Part shown: one piece after another, positions 49,158 through 59,812 of the stretch
How positions within the stretch are numbered: position 1 is the first letter of the stretch
Layout of the letters: each line of letters begins with the position of its first letter
DNA from: Roseomonas sp. CECT 9278
Lineage (GTDB): Bacteria; Pseudomonadota; Alphaproteobacteria; Acetobacterales; Acetobacteraceae
Assembly: GCF_918698155.1 (NCBI RefSeq)
Contig: NZ_CAKKLX010000029.1
Span: forward strand, 1-63,554
Length of the DNA: 63,554 nucleotides
Reading direction: 5' to 3'
Translations under genes and position numbers: made by a program
The notes under the pieces: model-generated
What the model saw: the letters and a program-made list of their open reading frames with translations, nothing else
Told to the model about the DNA's origin: nothing
Databases searched by the model: none

Positions 49158-50746
49158 ACGATCATCCTTCCCGCCGCGGATTCCTCGCGGCTGCCGCAAC
49201 ACTCGGCGTGACCGCACCGGGCATCTCCTGGGCCTTCGAGCGCGACGGCAACCGCAAGGTGCTGGTCTTCTCCGGCAACCAGCAGGTGCCGGTGCTCGAC
49301 CCGCATGTGCGCTACGACTGGTCGACGCGCATGATCCAGCAGTCGGTCTACGACGCACTGCTGAAGTACGAGGGCGACCCACCGCGCATCGTGCCCTGGC
49401 TCGCGGAACGGCACGAGGTCTCGGCCGATGGCCTGACCTATACCTTCCACCTGGTCGGCAACGCGAAGTTCCACAATGGCGATGCGGTGGACGCCGAGGC
49501 CGTCCGCTTCTCCTTCGAGCGCGGCTTGCGGCTGAACGCCGGCATCGCCTGGATGCTGAAGGACTTCCTCAAGCCGGAGAACATCGCGGCGGTCGATGCG
49601 CGCACCGTGCGCTTCACGCTGGACCGGCCTTTCGCGCCGTTCCTGTCCTATGTGCCGTGGTGGTACATCGTGAATCCGCGCCAGGTGATGGCGAACCAGG
49701 ACGGCACGGATCTCGGCCGCAAATGGCTGACCGAGAACGCCGCCGGCTCCGGCCCGTTCCGCCTGCGCCGCTTCGATGCCAATACGCTGATCCACCTCGA
49801 TGCCGTGCCGGCCTATTGGAAGGGCTGGCCGATGGCGGAGAGTGACCGGCTGTCCGGCATCATCTACCGCATCATCCGCGAGGCGGCGCCGCGCCGCGCC
49901 GCGCTGCAGCGGCGCGAGGCGGACATCATCACCAACCTCACGCCCGACGACATCGACCAGCTCGCGCGCCTGCCTGGCGTCGCGGTGGAGAACCACAAGG
50001 GCTCCACCACCTTCGGCATCAAGTTCAATTGCCAGCAGGGTCCGACCGCGGACATCAACCTGCGCAAGGCGATCGCTCATGCCTTCGACTATGATTCGCT
50101 GCTGGCCATCCACAATGGTGCGGCGACGCTGATGACCAGCCCGTTCCCCGCATCGATGGCCGGGCACATCGACGTGCCGGGAATCCCGCGCCGCGACCTC
50201 GACAAGGCGCGCGACTTCCTGCGCCGCAGCGGCACGCCCAATGGCGGGATCGAGCTGGAATACGTGCATGTGCAGGGGCTGGAGGATGCGCGGCGCATCG
50301 GCCTGGCGCTGCTCGACAGCCTGCGCGCCCTCGACATCCGCGTGAACATCGTGGGCCAGCCCTGGCCGACCATGACCAGCCGCGGGTCGAAGCCCGATAC
50401 ATCGCCGGCCATGATGTCGATCTATGTCACGCCCGTGGGCACCGACCCGGACACGGTCGCCTACCAGTACCACCGTTCCTCCTGGGGCCTGTACTACGGT
50501 ACCGCGCATTACGAGAATGCCGAGGTGTCGCGCATGATCGACGAAGCGCGGGCCGAGACCGACCACGCCAAGCGCATGGCGCTGTATGCACGCATCCAGA
50601 CGCAGATCGTCGCCGACCAGCCGGAGATCTTCGGCATGGTGGCGAACCGCATCTGGGCACGGCGCGACTATGTGCGCGGCTTCGCCTTCAGCCCGGTGCG
50701 CTTCACCGGGGAGATCGATCTCTACCCGCTCTGGGCCGTCGGTTGA
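49154..50746 (+). CDS. Periplasmic solute-binding protein (system 4, SBP family 5)
   Basis: A 530-residue binding protein with a clear twin-arginine signal (SRRGFLAAAATLGVTAPGISWA). Motifs include YTFHLVGNAKFHNGDAVDAE, GSGPFRLRRFD and NLRKAIAHAFDYDSLL. ATGA overlap with the fused hydantoinase gene couples the two, so the imported ligand is probably the ring compound or a close relative. The ligand itself is not evident from sequence. Confidence 0.92.
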   Translation: MNDHPSRRGFLAAAATLGVTAPGISWAFERDGNRKVLVFSGNQQVPVLDPHVRYDWSTRMIQQSVYDALLKYEGDPPRIVPWLAERHEVSADGLTYTFHLVGNAKFHNGDAVDAEAVRFSFERGLRLNAGIAWMLKDFLKPENIAAVDARTVRFTLDRPFAPFLSYVPWWYIVNPRQVMANQDGTDLGRKWLTENAAGSGPFRLRRFDANTLIHLDAVPAYWKGWPMAESDRLSGIIYRIIREAAPRRAALQRREADIITNLTPDDIDQLARLPGVAVENHKGSTTFGIKFNCQQGPTADINLRKAIAHAFDYDSLLAIHNGAATLMTSPFPASMAGHIDVPGIPRRDLDKARDFLRRSGTPNGGIELEYVHVQGLEDARRIGLALLDSLRALDIRVNIVGQPWPTMTSRGSKPDTSPAMMSIYVTPVGTDPDTVAYQYHRSSWGLYYGTAHYENAEVSRMIDEARAETDHAKRMALYARIQTQIVADQPEIFGMVANRIWARRDYVRGFAFSPVRFTGEIDLYPLWAVG

Positions 50747-51750
50747 TCGGCTACGTCCTTCGTCGCATCGGCCTTGCGGGGCTGATGCTGTTCGGGCTGG
50801 TCTGCCTCACCTTCGTCATCGCCAATGTCGCGCCGTCCGACCCGGCGGCGTTGGCGGCGGGGCCCGATGCGGGGCGGTCGCAGATCGAACGGGTGCGCCG
50901 CGACTACGGGCTGGATCGGCCGCTGCCCGAGCAGTTCCTGCGCTACCTTTCAGACTTGGCGCGGGGCGATTTCGGCCGCTCCATCACGACCGGGCGATCG
51001 GTCGGGACGGATCTCTCGCGGTACTTCCCCGCGACGCTGGAACTCGTGATCCTGGCGATGCTGCTGGGTGTGCTGTTCGGCGTGCCGCTCGGCGTTCTAT
51101 CCGCGTTGCGCAAGGACGGACCGGCGGATCAGGTGACGCGCATCTTTGCCGTCTCGGGCATCGCTCTGCCGCCCTTCTGGTTCGGGCTGCTGCTGCAATT
51201 GGCCTTCGCCACCTGGCTTGGCCTGCTGCCGACCAGCGGACGCATCTCGGTGTTCACGGAACCCCCGCCAGCCATCACCGGCCTGCTGCTGGTCGACAGC
51301 CTGCTGCGCGGCAACTGGGCGCTGTTCCACGAGGCGCTGTCGCACATCATCCTGCCGGCGATCGTGCTGTCGCTGCCCTGCATGGCCTCCATCCTGCGGG
51401 TGAACCGCAGCGAGATGGTGGAGGCGCTGCGCACCGACTACGTCACGGCGGCGCGCGCGCATGGCGTGACACCCTGGCGCATCGTCATGGTGCACGCGCT
51501 GAAGAACGCGATGCTGCCCACGCTCGCCATCATCGGCCTGCGCTGGGGCTGGATGATGAGCAGCACGGTGCTGGTGGAGACCGTGTTCGACTGGCCGGGC
51601 ATCGGCCTCTACGCCGTCTCCTCCGCCATTGCCGGCGACTTCAAGCCGGTGATGGGCGTGACCTTGATCGTCGGGCTGAACTTCATGGTCGCGAACCTGA
51701 TCGTGGACCTGCTCTATGGCGTGCTCGACCCGCGCCTGCGACGGGCCTGA
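50743..51750 (+). CDS. Opp/Dpp ABC transporter permease, B type (system 4)
   Basis: A 335-residue membrane subunit that starts at TTG 50743, fixed by a TTGA overlap with the binding-protein stop. It shows LRRIGLAGLMLFGLVCLTFVI, the periplasmic VAPSDPAALAAGPDAG, the coupling loop TDYVTAARAHGVTPWRIVMVHALKN, and the end FDWPGIGLYAVSSAI and VDLLYGVLDPRLRR. The stop shares a base with the next ATG (TGATG). Confidence 0.92.
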   Translation: MIGYVLRRIGLAGLMLFGLVCLTFVIANVAPSDPAALAAGPDAGRSQIERVRRDYGLDRPLPEQFLRYLSDLARGDFGRSITTGRSVGTDLSRYFPATLELVILAMLLGVLFGVPLGVLSALRKDGPADQVTRIFAVSGIALPPFWFGLLLQLAFATWLGLLPTSGRISVFTEPPPAITGLLLVDSLLRGNWALFHEALSHIILPAIVLSLPCMASILRVNRSEMVEALRTDYVTAARAHGVTPWRIVMVHALKNAMLPTLAIIGLRWGWMMSSTVLVETVFDWPGIGLYAVSSAIAGDFKPVMGVTLIVGLNFMVANLIVDLLYGVLDPRLRRA

Positions 51751-52636
51751 TGTCCGCCGCCGCCGAGGAGACCGTCGCCGCCCCGCCACGCCGCCGGTTG
51801 CGCCTGGCTCTATGGCTGCTCACGCGCTCCTTTTCCTCGATGCTTGGGCTGTTCCTGGTCACCGGGATCGTCGTGCTGGCGCTGATCGGGCCGTGGATCG
51901 TGCCGTACCCGGACGACGTGGCGGGTGGCGTGAACCTGGCGAACAAGCTGCAGCCGCCATCGCGCGCGCATTGGTTCGGCACGGACGAGGTCGGCAACGA
52001 CATCCTGACGCGGGTGATCGTGGGCGCGCGGGTGTCGCTGCTGGTCGGTATCGGCATCACCTTCGCGGCGGCGGCGATCGGCGTGCCGCTCGGCATCCTG
52101 GCCGGGCTGGCGGGCGGCCGCCTGCGCGAAGCCATCATGCGCTTCACCGACCTGTTCCTGTCGGTGCCCGGCCTGGTGCTGGCCATCGCGCTGGTCGCCG
52201 CACTCGGCCCCGGCATCGGCAACGCGATGGTGGCGCTGATCCTGGTGTGGTGGCCGGGCTATGTGCGGCTTGCGGAATCCAAGGCGCTGTCGATCCGCGA
52301 GGAACCCTTCATCGAGGCCGCGCGCGTCGCCGGCGCCTCGCGCGCGCGGATCCTGCGCCGACATGTCCTGCCCAACAGCATCTCCCCGCTGATCGTGAAG
52401 ATGAGCATGGATATCGGCCAGGCGATCCTTGCCGTCGCCTCGCTCGGCTTCATCGGGCTCGGCGCCAAGCCGCCGACGCCGGAATGGGGCGCGATGATCT
52501 CGATCGCGCGCGGCTACCTGCCGGAATGGTGGTGGTATGCGATGGCGCCGGGGGTGTTCATCTACCTGGCCGTGCTCGGCTTCAACCTGCTCGGCGACGG
52601 GCTGCGCGACATCCTCGACCCACGGAGCAACCGCGG

Positions 52637-52640
<4 letters not shown>
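51750..52640 (+). CDS. Opp/Dpp ABC transporter permease, C type (system 4)
   Basis: A 296-residue membrane subunit with HWFGTDEVGNDILTRVIVGARVS, the coupling loop EAARVAGASRARILRRHVLPN and the end GDGLRDILDPRSNRG. About six membrane segments are visible. ATG 51750 follows the B-type stop as TGATG, and its own stop overlaps the D-type ATPase as ATGA. Confidence 0.93.
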
Positions 52641-53619
<979 letters not shown>

Positions 53620-53623
<4 letters not shown>

Positions 53624-54579
53624 CGGATGCGCTGCTGCACGCGCAGGGGCTCGCAAAGACCTTCGAAGGCAGGCGCGGCCTGTTCCAGCCTGCGTCGCGC
53701 ATCCAGGCGGTGGCGGATGTGGACATCGTGCTGGCACGCGGCGCGGCGCTCGGCATCGTCGGCGAGAGCGGCTGCGGCAAGTCGACGCTCGCGCGGCTGC
53801 TGCTGCGGCTGATCCCGCCCAGCGCCGGGACCATCCGCTTCGACGGGCAGGACATCACGGCGCTGGAGGAACACGCCATGCGCCCACTGCGGCGGCGCAT
53901 GCAGCTGATCCACCAGAACCCTTCGGCGGCGCTCGATCCGCGCCTGTCGGCCGAGGATGCCGTGGCCGAGCCGCTGCGGATCCACGGCGTCGCATCGGGG
54001 CGTGCGCTGCGCGATCGCGTCGCGGCGCTGCTGGCCGAGGTCGGCCTGCCCTCCGCCTTCCTGCACCGCTTTCCGCACGAACTCTCCGGCGGGCAGAAGC
54101 AGCGCGTGTGCATCGCGCGGGCGCTGGCGCTGCAGCCCGAGTTGCTGGTGCTGGACGAGCCGACCTCGGCGCTCGATGTCTCAGTGCAGGCGCAGATCCT
54201 CGATGTGCTTGAGGAACTGCGCGCGCGGCGCGGCCTCGCCTATCTGTTCATCAGCCACAACCTGGCTGTGGTGCGCCAGGTCTGCGAGCGCGTGGCGGTG
54301 ATGTATCTTGGCCGCGTGGTCGAGGAAGGGACGGCGGCGGCGGTCCTGGGCGCGCCGCGGCATCCCTACACGCGCGCGCTGCTTGGGTCCGTGCCGCGGC
54401 TGGGCGCGCGCGGGATGGCACCGGCGGCCGCGGGCGAACCACCGAACCCGGCCGCACCGCCGCAGGGCTGCGCCTTCCACCCGCGCTGCGCGATCGCGGT
54501 CGATGCGTGCAGGTCCTCCATCCCCCCGCTGCTGGCGGTCGGGGACGGGCACCATGTGCGCTGCCCGCTCAGTCTCTGA
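53620..54579 (+). CDS. Opp/Dpp ABC transporter ATP-binding protein, F type (system 4)
   Basis: A 319-residue ATPase with Walker A GESGCGKST near residue 48-56. The Q-loop is HQNPSAALDPR rather than the FQDP form seen in the other systems, and the signature is ELSGGQKQR. Walker B is LLVLDEPTSALDVS, the switch ISHNLAVV and the C-terminal region GCAFHPRC. ATGA overlap with the D-type gene. The signature and Walker B variants show it is not a recent copy of the other F-type genes here. Confidence 0.92.
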
Positions 54580-54712
54580 GCCGCCGCGCAAGGACCGCAT
54601 CGGGTCGCATGATCCGCGCGGCGCGATGCGCAGGGAGATCGCCGTCGCGTCTTGATCGACAGCGTGGCGCGCCTGCACACTCACCATCGACAACCACAAG
54701 GACCATGCGGGA

Positions 54713-55954
54713 ATGCCCCCATCGGCGATCGTGCTTGGCGCGGGAATGGTCGGTGTTTCGGTGGCGCTGCACCTGCGCCGGCGCGGCTACGATGTGGTGC
54801 TGGCGGACCGCCAGGCCCCGGGGCTCGGCGCGTCCTTCGGCAATGGCGGGCTGATCCAGCGCGAAGCCGTCTATCCGCACCCCTTTCCGCGCGCCATGGC
54901 GGAGATCCTGCGCATCGCGAAGAACCAGTCGATCGACGCCGTGTACCACCCGCTGGCGCTGCCGGGCTTCGTGTCGCCGCTGCTGCGCTACTGGTGGCAT
55001 TCCGAACCGGCGCGCTACCTCGATGCGGTGCAGGCTTACTCGCGGCTGATCGTCACCAGCCTCGACGAACACCTGGCCTGCGCGCGCGGCACGGAGGCGA
55101 TGCCGTTGCTGCGGCCGATCGGCTGGATGCGGCTGTTCGGCGACCAGCGGCGGCTGGATGCCGCCGTGGCGCAGGCCGAGGTCGCGCGGCGCGACTACGA
55201 CGTCAACTTCGCGGTCCTGGACGGCCGCGCCCTGGCCGCGGCCGAGCCGCATCTGCTGGCCGAGCGCGTCGGGGCGATCCACTGGACCGATCCTGTCTCG
55301 GTCAGCGACCCGCATGCGCTGACCCTCGCCTATGCCGGGCAATTCGCCGCGGCAGGCGGCAGCATCGTGCTTGGTGACGCCGCCACACTGCAGCGGACCG
55401 GGTCTGGCTGGCGTGTGCAGGGCGCCGATGGGCCGATCGACGCCGCGGAAGTCGTCATCGCGCTCGGCGTCGCGGCGGGCGAGGTGACGCAGCGCTTCGG
55501 GTATGCACCGCCGCTGTTCGGCAAGCGCGGCTACCACATGCATTATGGGTTGCGGGGGAATGCGGTGCTGAACCGCCCGATCCTCGACACCGACAGCGGG
55601 TTCCTCCTGGCCCCGATGCGCGCGGGCATCCGGCTGACCACCGGCGCCGAGTTCGCCCGTGTCGACGCAGCGCCGACGCCGGTACAGCTGGACCGCGCCG
55701 AACCGGTCGCCCGCGGGTTGCTGCCGCTGGCGGAGCGCGTGGACGATGCGCCATGGATGGGCATCCGCCCCTGCACGCCCGACATGCTGCCCATCATCGG
55801 TCCGCTGCCCGGGCAGCCGGGCGCCTGGTGCGCTTTTGGCCACGCCCACCAAGGCTTCACGCTGGGGCCGACGACGGGACGTTTGCTGGCGGAGATGATG
55901 ACCGGCGATCAACCCTTCACCGATCCCAGGCCGTATCGCGCCGAACGCTTCTAG
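54713..55954 (+). CDS. D-amino-acid dehydrogenase-like FAD oxidoreductase (DadA family)
   Basis: A 413-residue DadA-type flavoprotein. The FAD motif is VLGAGMVGVSVALHLRRRG, followed by DRQAPGLGASFGNGG, KRGYHMHYG and the C-terminal GHAHQGFTLGPTTGRLLAEM. It probably oxidises a D-amino acid or N-substituted amino acid to a keto acid and passes electrons to the respiratory chain. It lies 133 bases after importer system 4 and may be co-transcribed. The TAG stop straddles the insertion point of the IS element: its TA is the target duplication and its G is the first IS base. The base after the right-hand TA is also G, so the stop and protein end look unchanged by the insertion. Confidence 0.9.
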   Translation: MPPSAIVLGAGMVGVSVALHLRRRGYDVVLADRQAPGLGASFGNGGLIQREAVYPHPFPRAMAEILRIAKNQSIDAVYHPLALPGFVSPLLRYWWHSEPARYLDAVQAYSRLIVTSLDEHLACARGTEAMPLLRPIGWMRLFGDQRRLDAAVAQAEVARRDYDVNFAVLDGRALAAAEPHLLAERVGAIHWTDPVSVSDPHALTLAYAGQFAAAGGSIVLGDAATLQRTGSGWRVQGADGPIDAAEVVIALGVAAGEVTQRFGYAPPLFGKRGYHMHYGLRGNAVLNRPILDTDSGFLLAPMRAGIRLTTGAEFARVDAAPTPVQLDRAEPVARGLLPLAERVDDAPWMGIRPCTPDMLPIIGPLPGQPGAWCAFGHAHQGFTLGPTTGRLLAEMMTGDQPFTDPRPYRAERF

Positions 55955-56784
55955 GCTCCAAACCCAGTCAGTTCTGGGAGCGGCGCGGCGGTTTGCGATT
56001 CAAGCTTCGGGGCTTTGGAGCGTGGATCATGGCGGGAGAGTTCTGGCTGTCGGACCGGCAGTGGGCGGTGATCTCGCCACTGCTGCCGACGAACCAGCCT
56101 GGCGCGCGGCGAGTGGACGACCGGCGCGTCATCAGCGGCATCGTGCACATGCTCAGGAACGGCGGGCGATGGCAGGGCTGCCCAGCCTGCTACGGCCCCT
56201 CGACCACCATATATAACCGCTACCACCGCTGGTCGGGGCGCGGCATCTGGGCCGGCATGCTTGCCGCGCTCGTCGAGGCCACACCAGGCGGGCGGCAGTT
56301 GATCGACAGCACGACAGCCAAGGCACACCGTTCGGCAGCAGGCGGAAAAGGGGGGCCGACTTCCAGGCCATAGGCCGCTCGCGCGGCGGGCGCGGCACCA
56401 AGATCCACCTGGTCGTGGACGGCGCAGGCCGCGTCCTCGCCTTCGCCGTCACGCCAGGTCAGATGGGCGATCTACGGCCTGCTGGCCGGCCTGCCGGTGC
56501 CCGACCAGGTGTTCGCCGATACCGCCTACGACAGCAACGGCATGCGACACTTCCTGATCGGGCGCGGCACCACGCCCGTCATCCCGAACAACCCATCCCG
56601 CAAGAAGCCGCAGCCGTTCGACGCGCGCGCCTCCACGGCGCGCAACATCATCGAACGCACCATCGGGCGGCTGAAGGACGGGCGCCGCATCCACACACGC
56701 TACGACAAGCACGCCGCCAACTTCGCCGCGGCCATCACCATCGCCGCCATGCTCATTCAGTTGGACGTGAATGAGTCTGGAGCC
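55954..56784 (+). mobile_element. IS5-family (IS427-group-like) insertion sequence, decayed
   Basis: An 831-base element with imperfect terminal inverted repeats. The left end reads GGCTCCAAACCCAGTCA and the right end, reversed, GGCTCCAGACTCATTCA, giving 14 of 17 matches. TA is duplicated on both sides (55952-55953 and 56785-56786) within a CTAG context, which fits IS427-group target use. The single transposase frame is broken, so the copy should be immobile unless helped by another copy. It separates the DadA gene from the housekeeping block. Confidence 0.88.
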
Positions 56785-56787
56785 TAG
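56029..56787 (+). pseudogene. IS5-family transposase, frameshifted
   Basis: The first part (MAGEFWLSDRQWAVISPLLP to about 56355) has the IS5 N-terminal domain, with RRVISGIVHMLRNGGRW and LIDSTTAKAHR. At AAAAGGGGGG (56346-56355) a -1 shift joins it to GADFQAIGRSRGGRGTKIHL, as in IS427-group elements with programmed frameshifting. Near 56470-56495 a second shift, not expected in intact copies, returns to the first frame for VFADTAYDSNGMRHF and the ERTIGRLKDGRRIHTRYDK end. A deletion of 2 mod 3 bases, probably around GDLRPA-LLAGLP, explains this. The last stop codon lies in the flanking target duplication. Confidence 0.88.
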
Positions 56788-56821
56788 AGCGGATCGCGTT
56801 CAGAACGCGTGAAGCTGCTCT
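56786..56821. repeat. Imperfect palindrome beside the IS right end
   Basis: AGAGCGGATCGCGTTC and GAACGCGTGAAGCTGCTCT flank a single A. The inner 7-bp arms CGCGTTC/GAACGCG and outer AGAGC/GCTCT pair, with a bulge between them. Before the IS arrived, this hairpin stood directly at the DadA stop and could have ended that transcript. Similar AGAGC...GCTCT elements are scattered in some alphaproteobacterial genomes (from general recollection, not searched). Confidence 0.45.
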
Positions 56822-56886
56822 GAAAACAACAGGCTGGAGCCTGCGACGTGAGCGCGAGCGAACGCAGCCAGCTCTGACCGCGGCCG

Positions 56887-58059
56887 CTATCGCCTGGCGG
56901 CCACCGCGTAGCCCGCCGCGCCGACCAGCCCCACCGCCACCAGCAGCCAGGGCACCAGGCCGTAGCCGCCCAGCCCCTCCCACAGCAGCGCCAGCAGCAG
57001 CGGCGCCCCGGTGCGCGGCGGCATCGAGATCACCGCGAGCGCGCCGGTCACCGTGCCGTAGCCCTCGCGCCCCAGGATCTCGGCGGTGCCGGCGGCGCGG
57101 ATGATGGTCATCAGCCCGTCGGCGATCGCCCAGGCCAGCAGGAACACGATGGTCAGCGCCAGGCTGGCGGGCCCGGCCGCCAGCGCCAGCATCCCGACCG
57201 GCACCAGGCCGGCCGCCCAAAGCCCCACCCGGCGCAGGCTGGCGCGCCGGCCCGCCGCGAACAGCACGGCGCGCGCGACCACCTGGGCCGGCCCATGGGC
57301 GGCGGCGATCAGCAGCACCGTCGCCTCGGGCCAGCCGCGTTCGCGCAGCAACGGGATCAGGTGCGCGCCGAGCCCGGTGGCGATGAAGGCATGCGCCGCG
57401 AAGCACACCGCCAGGCCGAGGAAGGCGCGCTGCCGCAGCCGGGCCAGCAGCGGCACGCGCGGCGCCGGCGGGGCGGCGCCGGGCGTCGGGCGCCGTTCGT
57501 GGCGCAGCATCAGCACCGTGATCAGCACCGAGCCGAGTTGCAGCACCGCCAGCGCCTGCAAGGCGCCGCGCCAGCCCAGGGCGCCGATCAGCGCATCGGT
57601 CAGCGGCAGGAACACCGTGCCGGTGAAGCCGGTGACCAGGCTGATGATGGTGATGCTGCGCGTGGCGTCGCGCGCCTGTTCCACCACCACCGCCATGGCG
57701 ATGCCCCACAGGCCGATCGCCTGCGCGATGCCGATGCCGATCCAGATCGCGAAGAAGGCGATGGGGTGGCCGACCAGGCTCCAGGCGACCAGCAGCACGG
57801 CGCCCAGGGCGGTGCCCAGGCCCATCATGCCGCGCGCCCCATGCCGGTCGAACCAGCGCCCGGCCGGCACCGCCGCCAGCCCCGCCGCCAGCAGGCCGGT
57901 GGTATAGGCGGCGTTGAGCTGCACGCGCGACCAGCCGAGCTCCGCCTCCATCGGCGCGACCATCAGCGGAAACGGGGTGAACAGCGTGCCCCAGCCGACC
58001 AGCTGGGTCACCGCCATGCCCCAGATCAGCGCGCGGTCGGACAGGCCGCCCCCGCTCAC
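56887..58059 (-). CDS. MFS transporter
   Basis: A 390-residue major facilitator protein with about 12 membrane segments. The loop 2-3 motif reads [16 protein letters not shown], the usual MFS signature. Relatives include monocarboxylate- and drug-type permeases, so substrate and direction are unclear. The start is GTG 58059, overlapping the nadK stop as GTGA. It is the third gene of the amidase-nadK-MFS string, and the functional link among these is not obvious. Confidence 0.88.
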   Translation of the reverse strand: MSGGGLSDRALIWGMAVTQLVGWGTLFTPFPLMVAPMEAELGWSRVQLNAAYTTGLLAAGLAAVPAGRWFDRHGARGMMGLGTALGAVLLVAWSLVGHPIAFFAIWIGIGIAQAIGLWGIAMAVVVEQARDATRSITIISLVTGFTGTVFLPLTDALIGALGWRGALQALAVLQLGSVLITVLMLRHERRPTPGAAPPAPRVPLLARLRQRAFLGLAVCFAAHAFIATGLGAHLIPLLRERGWPEATVLLIAAAHGPAQVVARAVLFAAGRRASLRRVGLWAAGLVPVGMLALAAGPASLALTIVFLLAWAIADGLMTIIRAAGTAEILGREGYGTVTGALAVISMPPRTGAPLLLALLWEGLGGYGLVPWLLVAVGLVGAAGYAVAARR

Positions 58060-58817
58060 ACCGTGAACTGCTCCGCGATGATGCGTTCGGACAGCCCGTG
58101 GTCGGGGTCGAACAGCAGGGTCAGCGAGACGTCGCGCGCCTCGCGCACCTCGACGCGGGCGACGTCGCGCACCTCGGTGTAGTCGGCCACGGCGGCGACC
58201 GGGCGCTTGTCGCGTTCCAGGATTTCGAACACCACCTCGACATCCGCGGGCAGCAGCGCGCCGCGCCAGCGCCGCGGGCGGAAGGCCGAAATGGGCGTCA
58301 GCGGCAGCAGGTTCGCCCCCAGCGGCACGATCGGCCCATGCGCCGACAGGTTGTAGGCGGTGCTGCCGGCCGGCGTGCTCACCAGGATGCCGTCGCAGAT
58401 CAGTTCCTCGAGCCGCTGCTTGCCATCCACCAGGATTCGCACCTTGGCGGCCTGGCGGCTTTCGCGCAGCAGCGAGACCTCGTTGATGGCCAGCGCCTCG
58501 ACCGGCGCGGTGCCGTTGCAGAAGGCGCGCATCCGCAGCGGGTGCAGGGTCGAGGCCTGCGCGGCGGCGATGCGTTCGGGCAGGTCGTCCTCGCGCCAGT
58601 CATTCATCAGGAAGCCGACGGAGCCGCGGTTCATGCCATAGACCGGCATGCCGCGGTTCATGAAGCGGTGCAGCGTCTCGAGCATGAAGCCGTCGCCGCC
58701 GAGCGCCACGATCACGTCGGCACTGTCGGGTTCCGCCGCGCCGTAGCGCGCCGCCAGGGCTTCCTGCGCCGCCCGCGCCGCCTCGTTCTGCGCGGCGAGG
58801 ATGGCGAGGCGCGTCAC
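58056..58817 (-). CDS. nadK: NAD kinase
   Basis: A 253-residue enzyme that phosphorylates NAD to NADP. The catalytic GGDG motif is at residues 40-43 (ALGGDGFML), followed by [22 protein letters not shown] and the NAD-binding [16 protein letters not shown]. The length is typical. The start is GTG 58817, set by the GTGA overlap with the amidase gene; longer in-frame extensions are shadows of that gene. Confidence 0.94.
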   Translation of the reverse strand: MTRLAILAAQNEAARAAQEALAARYGAAEPDSADVIVALGGDGFMLETLHRFMNRGMPVYGMNRGSVGFLMNDWREDDLPERIAAAQASTLHPLRMRAFCNGTAPVEALAINEVSLLRESRQAAKVRILVDGKQRLEELICDGILVSTPAGSTAYNLSAHGPIVPLGANLLPLTPISAFRPRRWRGALLPADVEVVFEILERDKRPVAAVADYTEVRDVARVEVREARDVSLTLLFDPDHGLSERIIAEQFTV

Positions 58818-59659
58818 GTCGCCGCCCGGGCCCGTGCGGCGTCGCGATGTTCCAGCAACGGCATGCCGGCGCGCACGCGCTCGGTCACCGCGCGGTCGAT
58901 TCGCGCGGTCGCCCAGCCGACGCCGTCGCTGCATTTCGCGACCACATGCCCCCAGGGGTCGGCCACCAGGGAATGGCCATAGACGCTGCGCGCGGCCCCG
59001 CGTTCCTCGTAGGTGCCGTAGGATGCCGCGGCGATGATCCAGCATTGCGTGTCGATGGCACGCGCGCGCAGCAGCGCCTCCCAATGGTCCTTGCCGGTCT
59101 GCAGCGTGAAGTTGGAGGGCACCAGGATGGCCTCGGCGCCGCGCCGGCGCAGTTCCACGTACAGTTCCGGGAAGCGCATGTCGTAGCAAATGGTGCAGCC
59201 GAAGCGGACCCCGCCCGCCTCGAACAGCGCGAGCTCCGTGCCGCCGCCATACAGCGCGCTTTCGCGATAGCCGGTGCCGTCGGGGGCGGTGATGTCGAAC
59301 AGGTGGATCTTGCGGTAGCGGGCGATCTCGGCGCCGTCGGGGCCGAAGACCAGCGTCGTGTTGAACAGCTTCTCGCCGCCATCCTCGATGATGGAGCCGC
59401 CATGCACGGTGATGCCGTGGCGGCGCGCCAGGCCGCGCAGCATCTCGTACGCGGCACCGCCTTCGCCGCCGGGTTCGGGCAGCAGTTCGGCCGCGGCGCG
59501 GCGGCTGTCGCGCCCGCCGCCGAGGTTGGTCCAGGTCTCGGGCAGCGACACCAGGGCGGGGCGGTCGGCGGCGATGGCGGCCTCGATCAGCCGCGTCGCC
59601 TCGGCAAGGTTCGCCGCCTTGTCGGAGCCCTGGTTCAACTGGATGATCGAGATTTTCAT
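58814..59659 (-). CDS. Nitrilase-superfamily amidase (Nit1/Nit2-like carbon-nitrogen hydrolase)
   Basis: A 281-residue cytoplasmic hydrolase with the Glu-Lys-Cys triad in [15 protein letters not shown] and [11 protein letters not shown]. The overall pattern and [10 protein letters not shown] match the Nit1/Nit2 branch, whose members hydrolyse deaminated glutathione or omega-amides of keto acids as metabolite repair. I cannot separate these two activities from sequence. Start ATG 59659 has GAGGG upstream; a short GCCGGCC/GGCCGGC hairpin (59680-59697) lies in its leader. It heads the three-gene overlap string. Confidence 0.9.
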   Translation of the reverse strand: MKISIIQLNQGSDKAANLAEATRLIEAAIAADRPALVSLPETWTNLGGGRDSRRAAAELLPEPGGEGGAAYEMLRGLARRHGITVHGGSIIEDGGEKLFNTTLVFGPDGAEIARYRKIHLFDITAPDGTGYRESALYGGGTELALFEAGGVRFGCTICYDMRFPELYVELRRRGAEAILVPSNFTLQTGKDHWEALLRARAIDTQCWIIAAASYGTYEERGAARSVYGHSLVADPWGHVVAKCSDGVGWATARIDRAVTERVRAGMPLLEHRDAARARAAT

Positions 59660-59753
59660 GGGGCCCTCAGGCGGCGGGCGCCGGCCATCCGGCCGGCTTG
59701 CCTGCGCGCCACGCACTGGCGCGCCGGGCGCGGTTGATGGTCTGTGCGCTCCC

Positions 59754-59775
59754 GGATCGTGCAGCCGCACGATCC
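59754..59775 (-). terminator. Hairpin downstream of the small membrane protein gene
   Basis: Perfect 9-bp arms GGATCGTGC (59754-59762) and GCACGATCC (59767-59775) with a 4-base loop, 38 bases after the stop of the minus-strand gene ending at 59813. No T-run follows on the minus strand. It likely closes the moaA-membrane protein transcript. Confidence 0.45.
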
Positions 59776-59812
59776 GAGTCGTTGGTCGTCCGTCATGGCG
59801 CCACGGCGCCGC

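Noticed and set aside
54580..54712. Promoter for the DadA-like gene
   Set aside because: TTGATC at 54652 has no acceptable -10 at 16-18 bases, so I left it unannotated.
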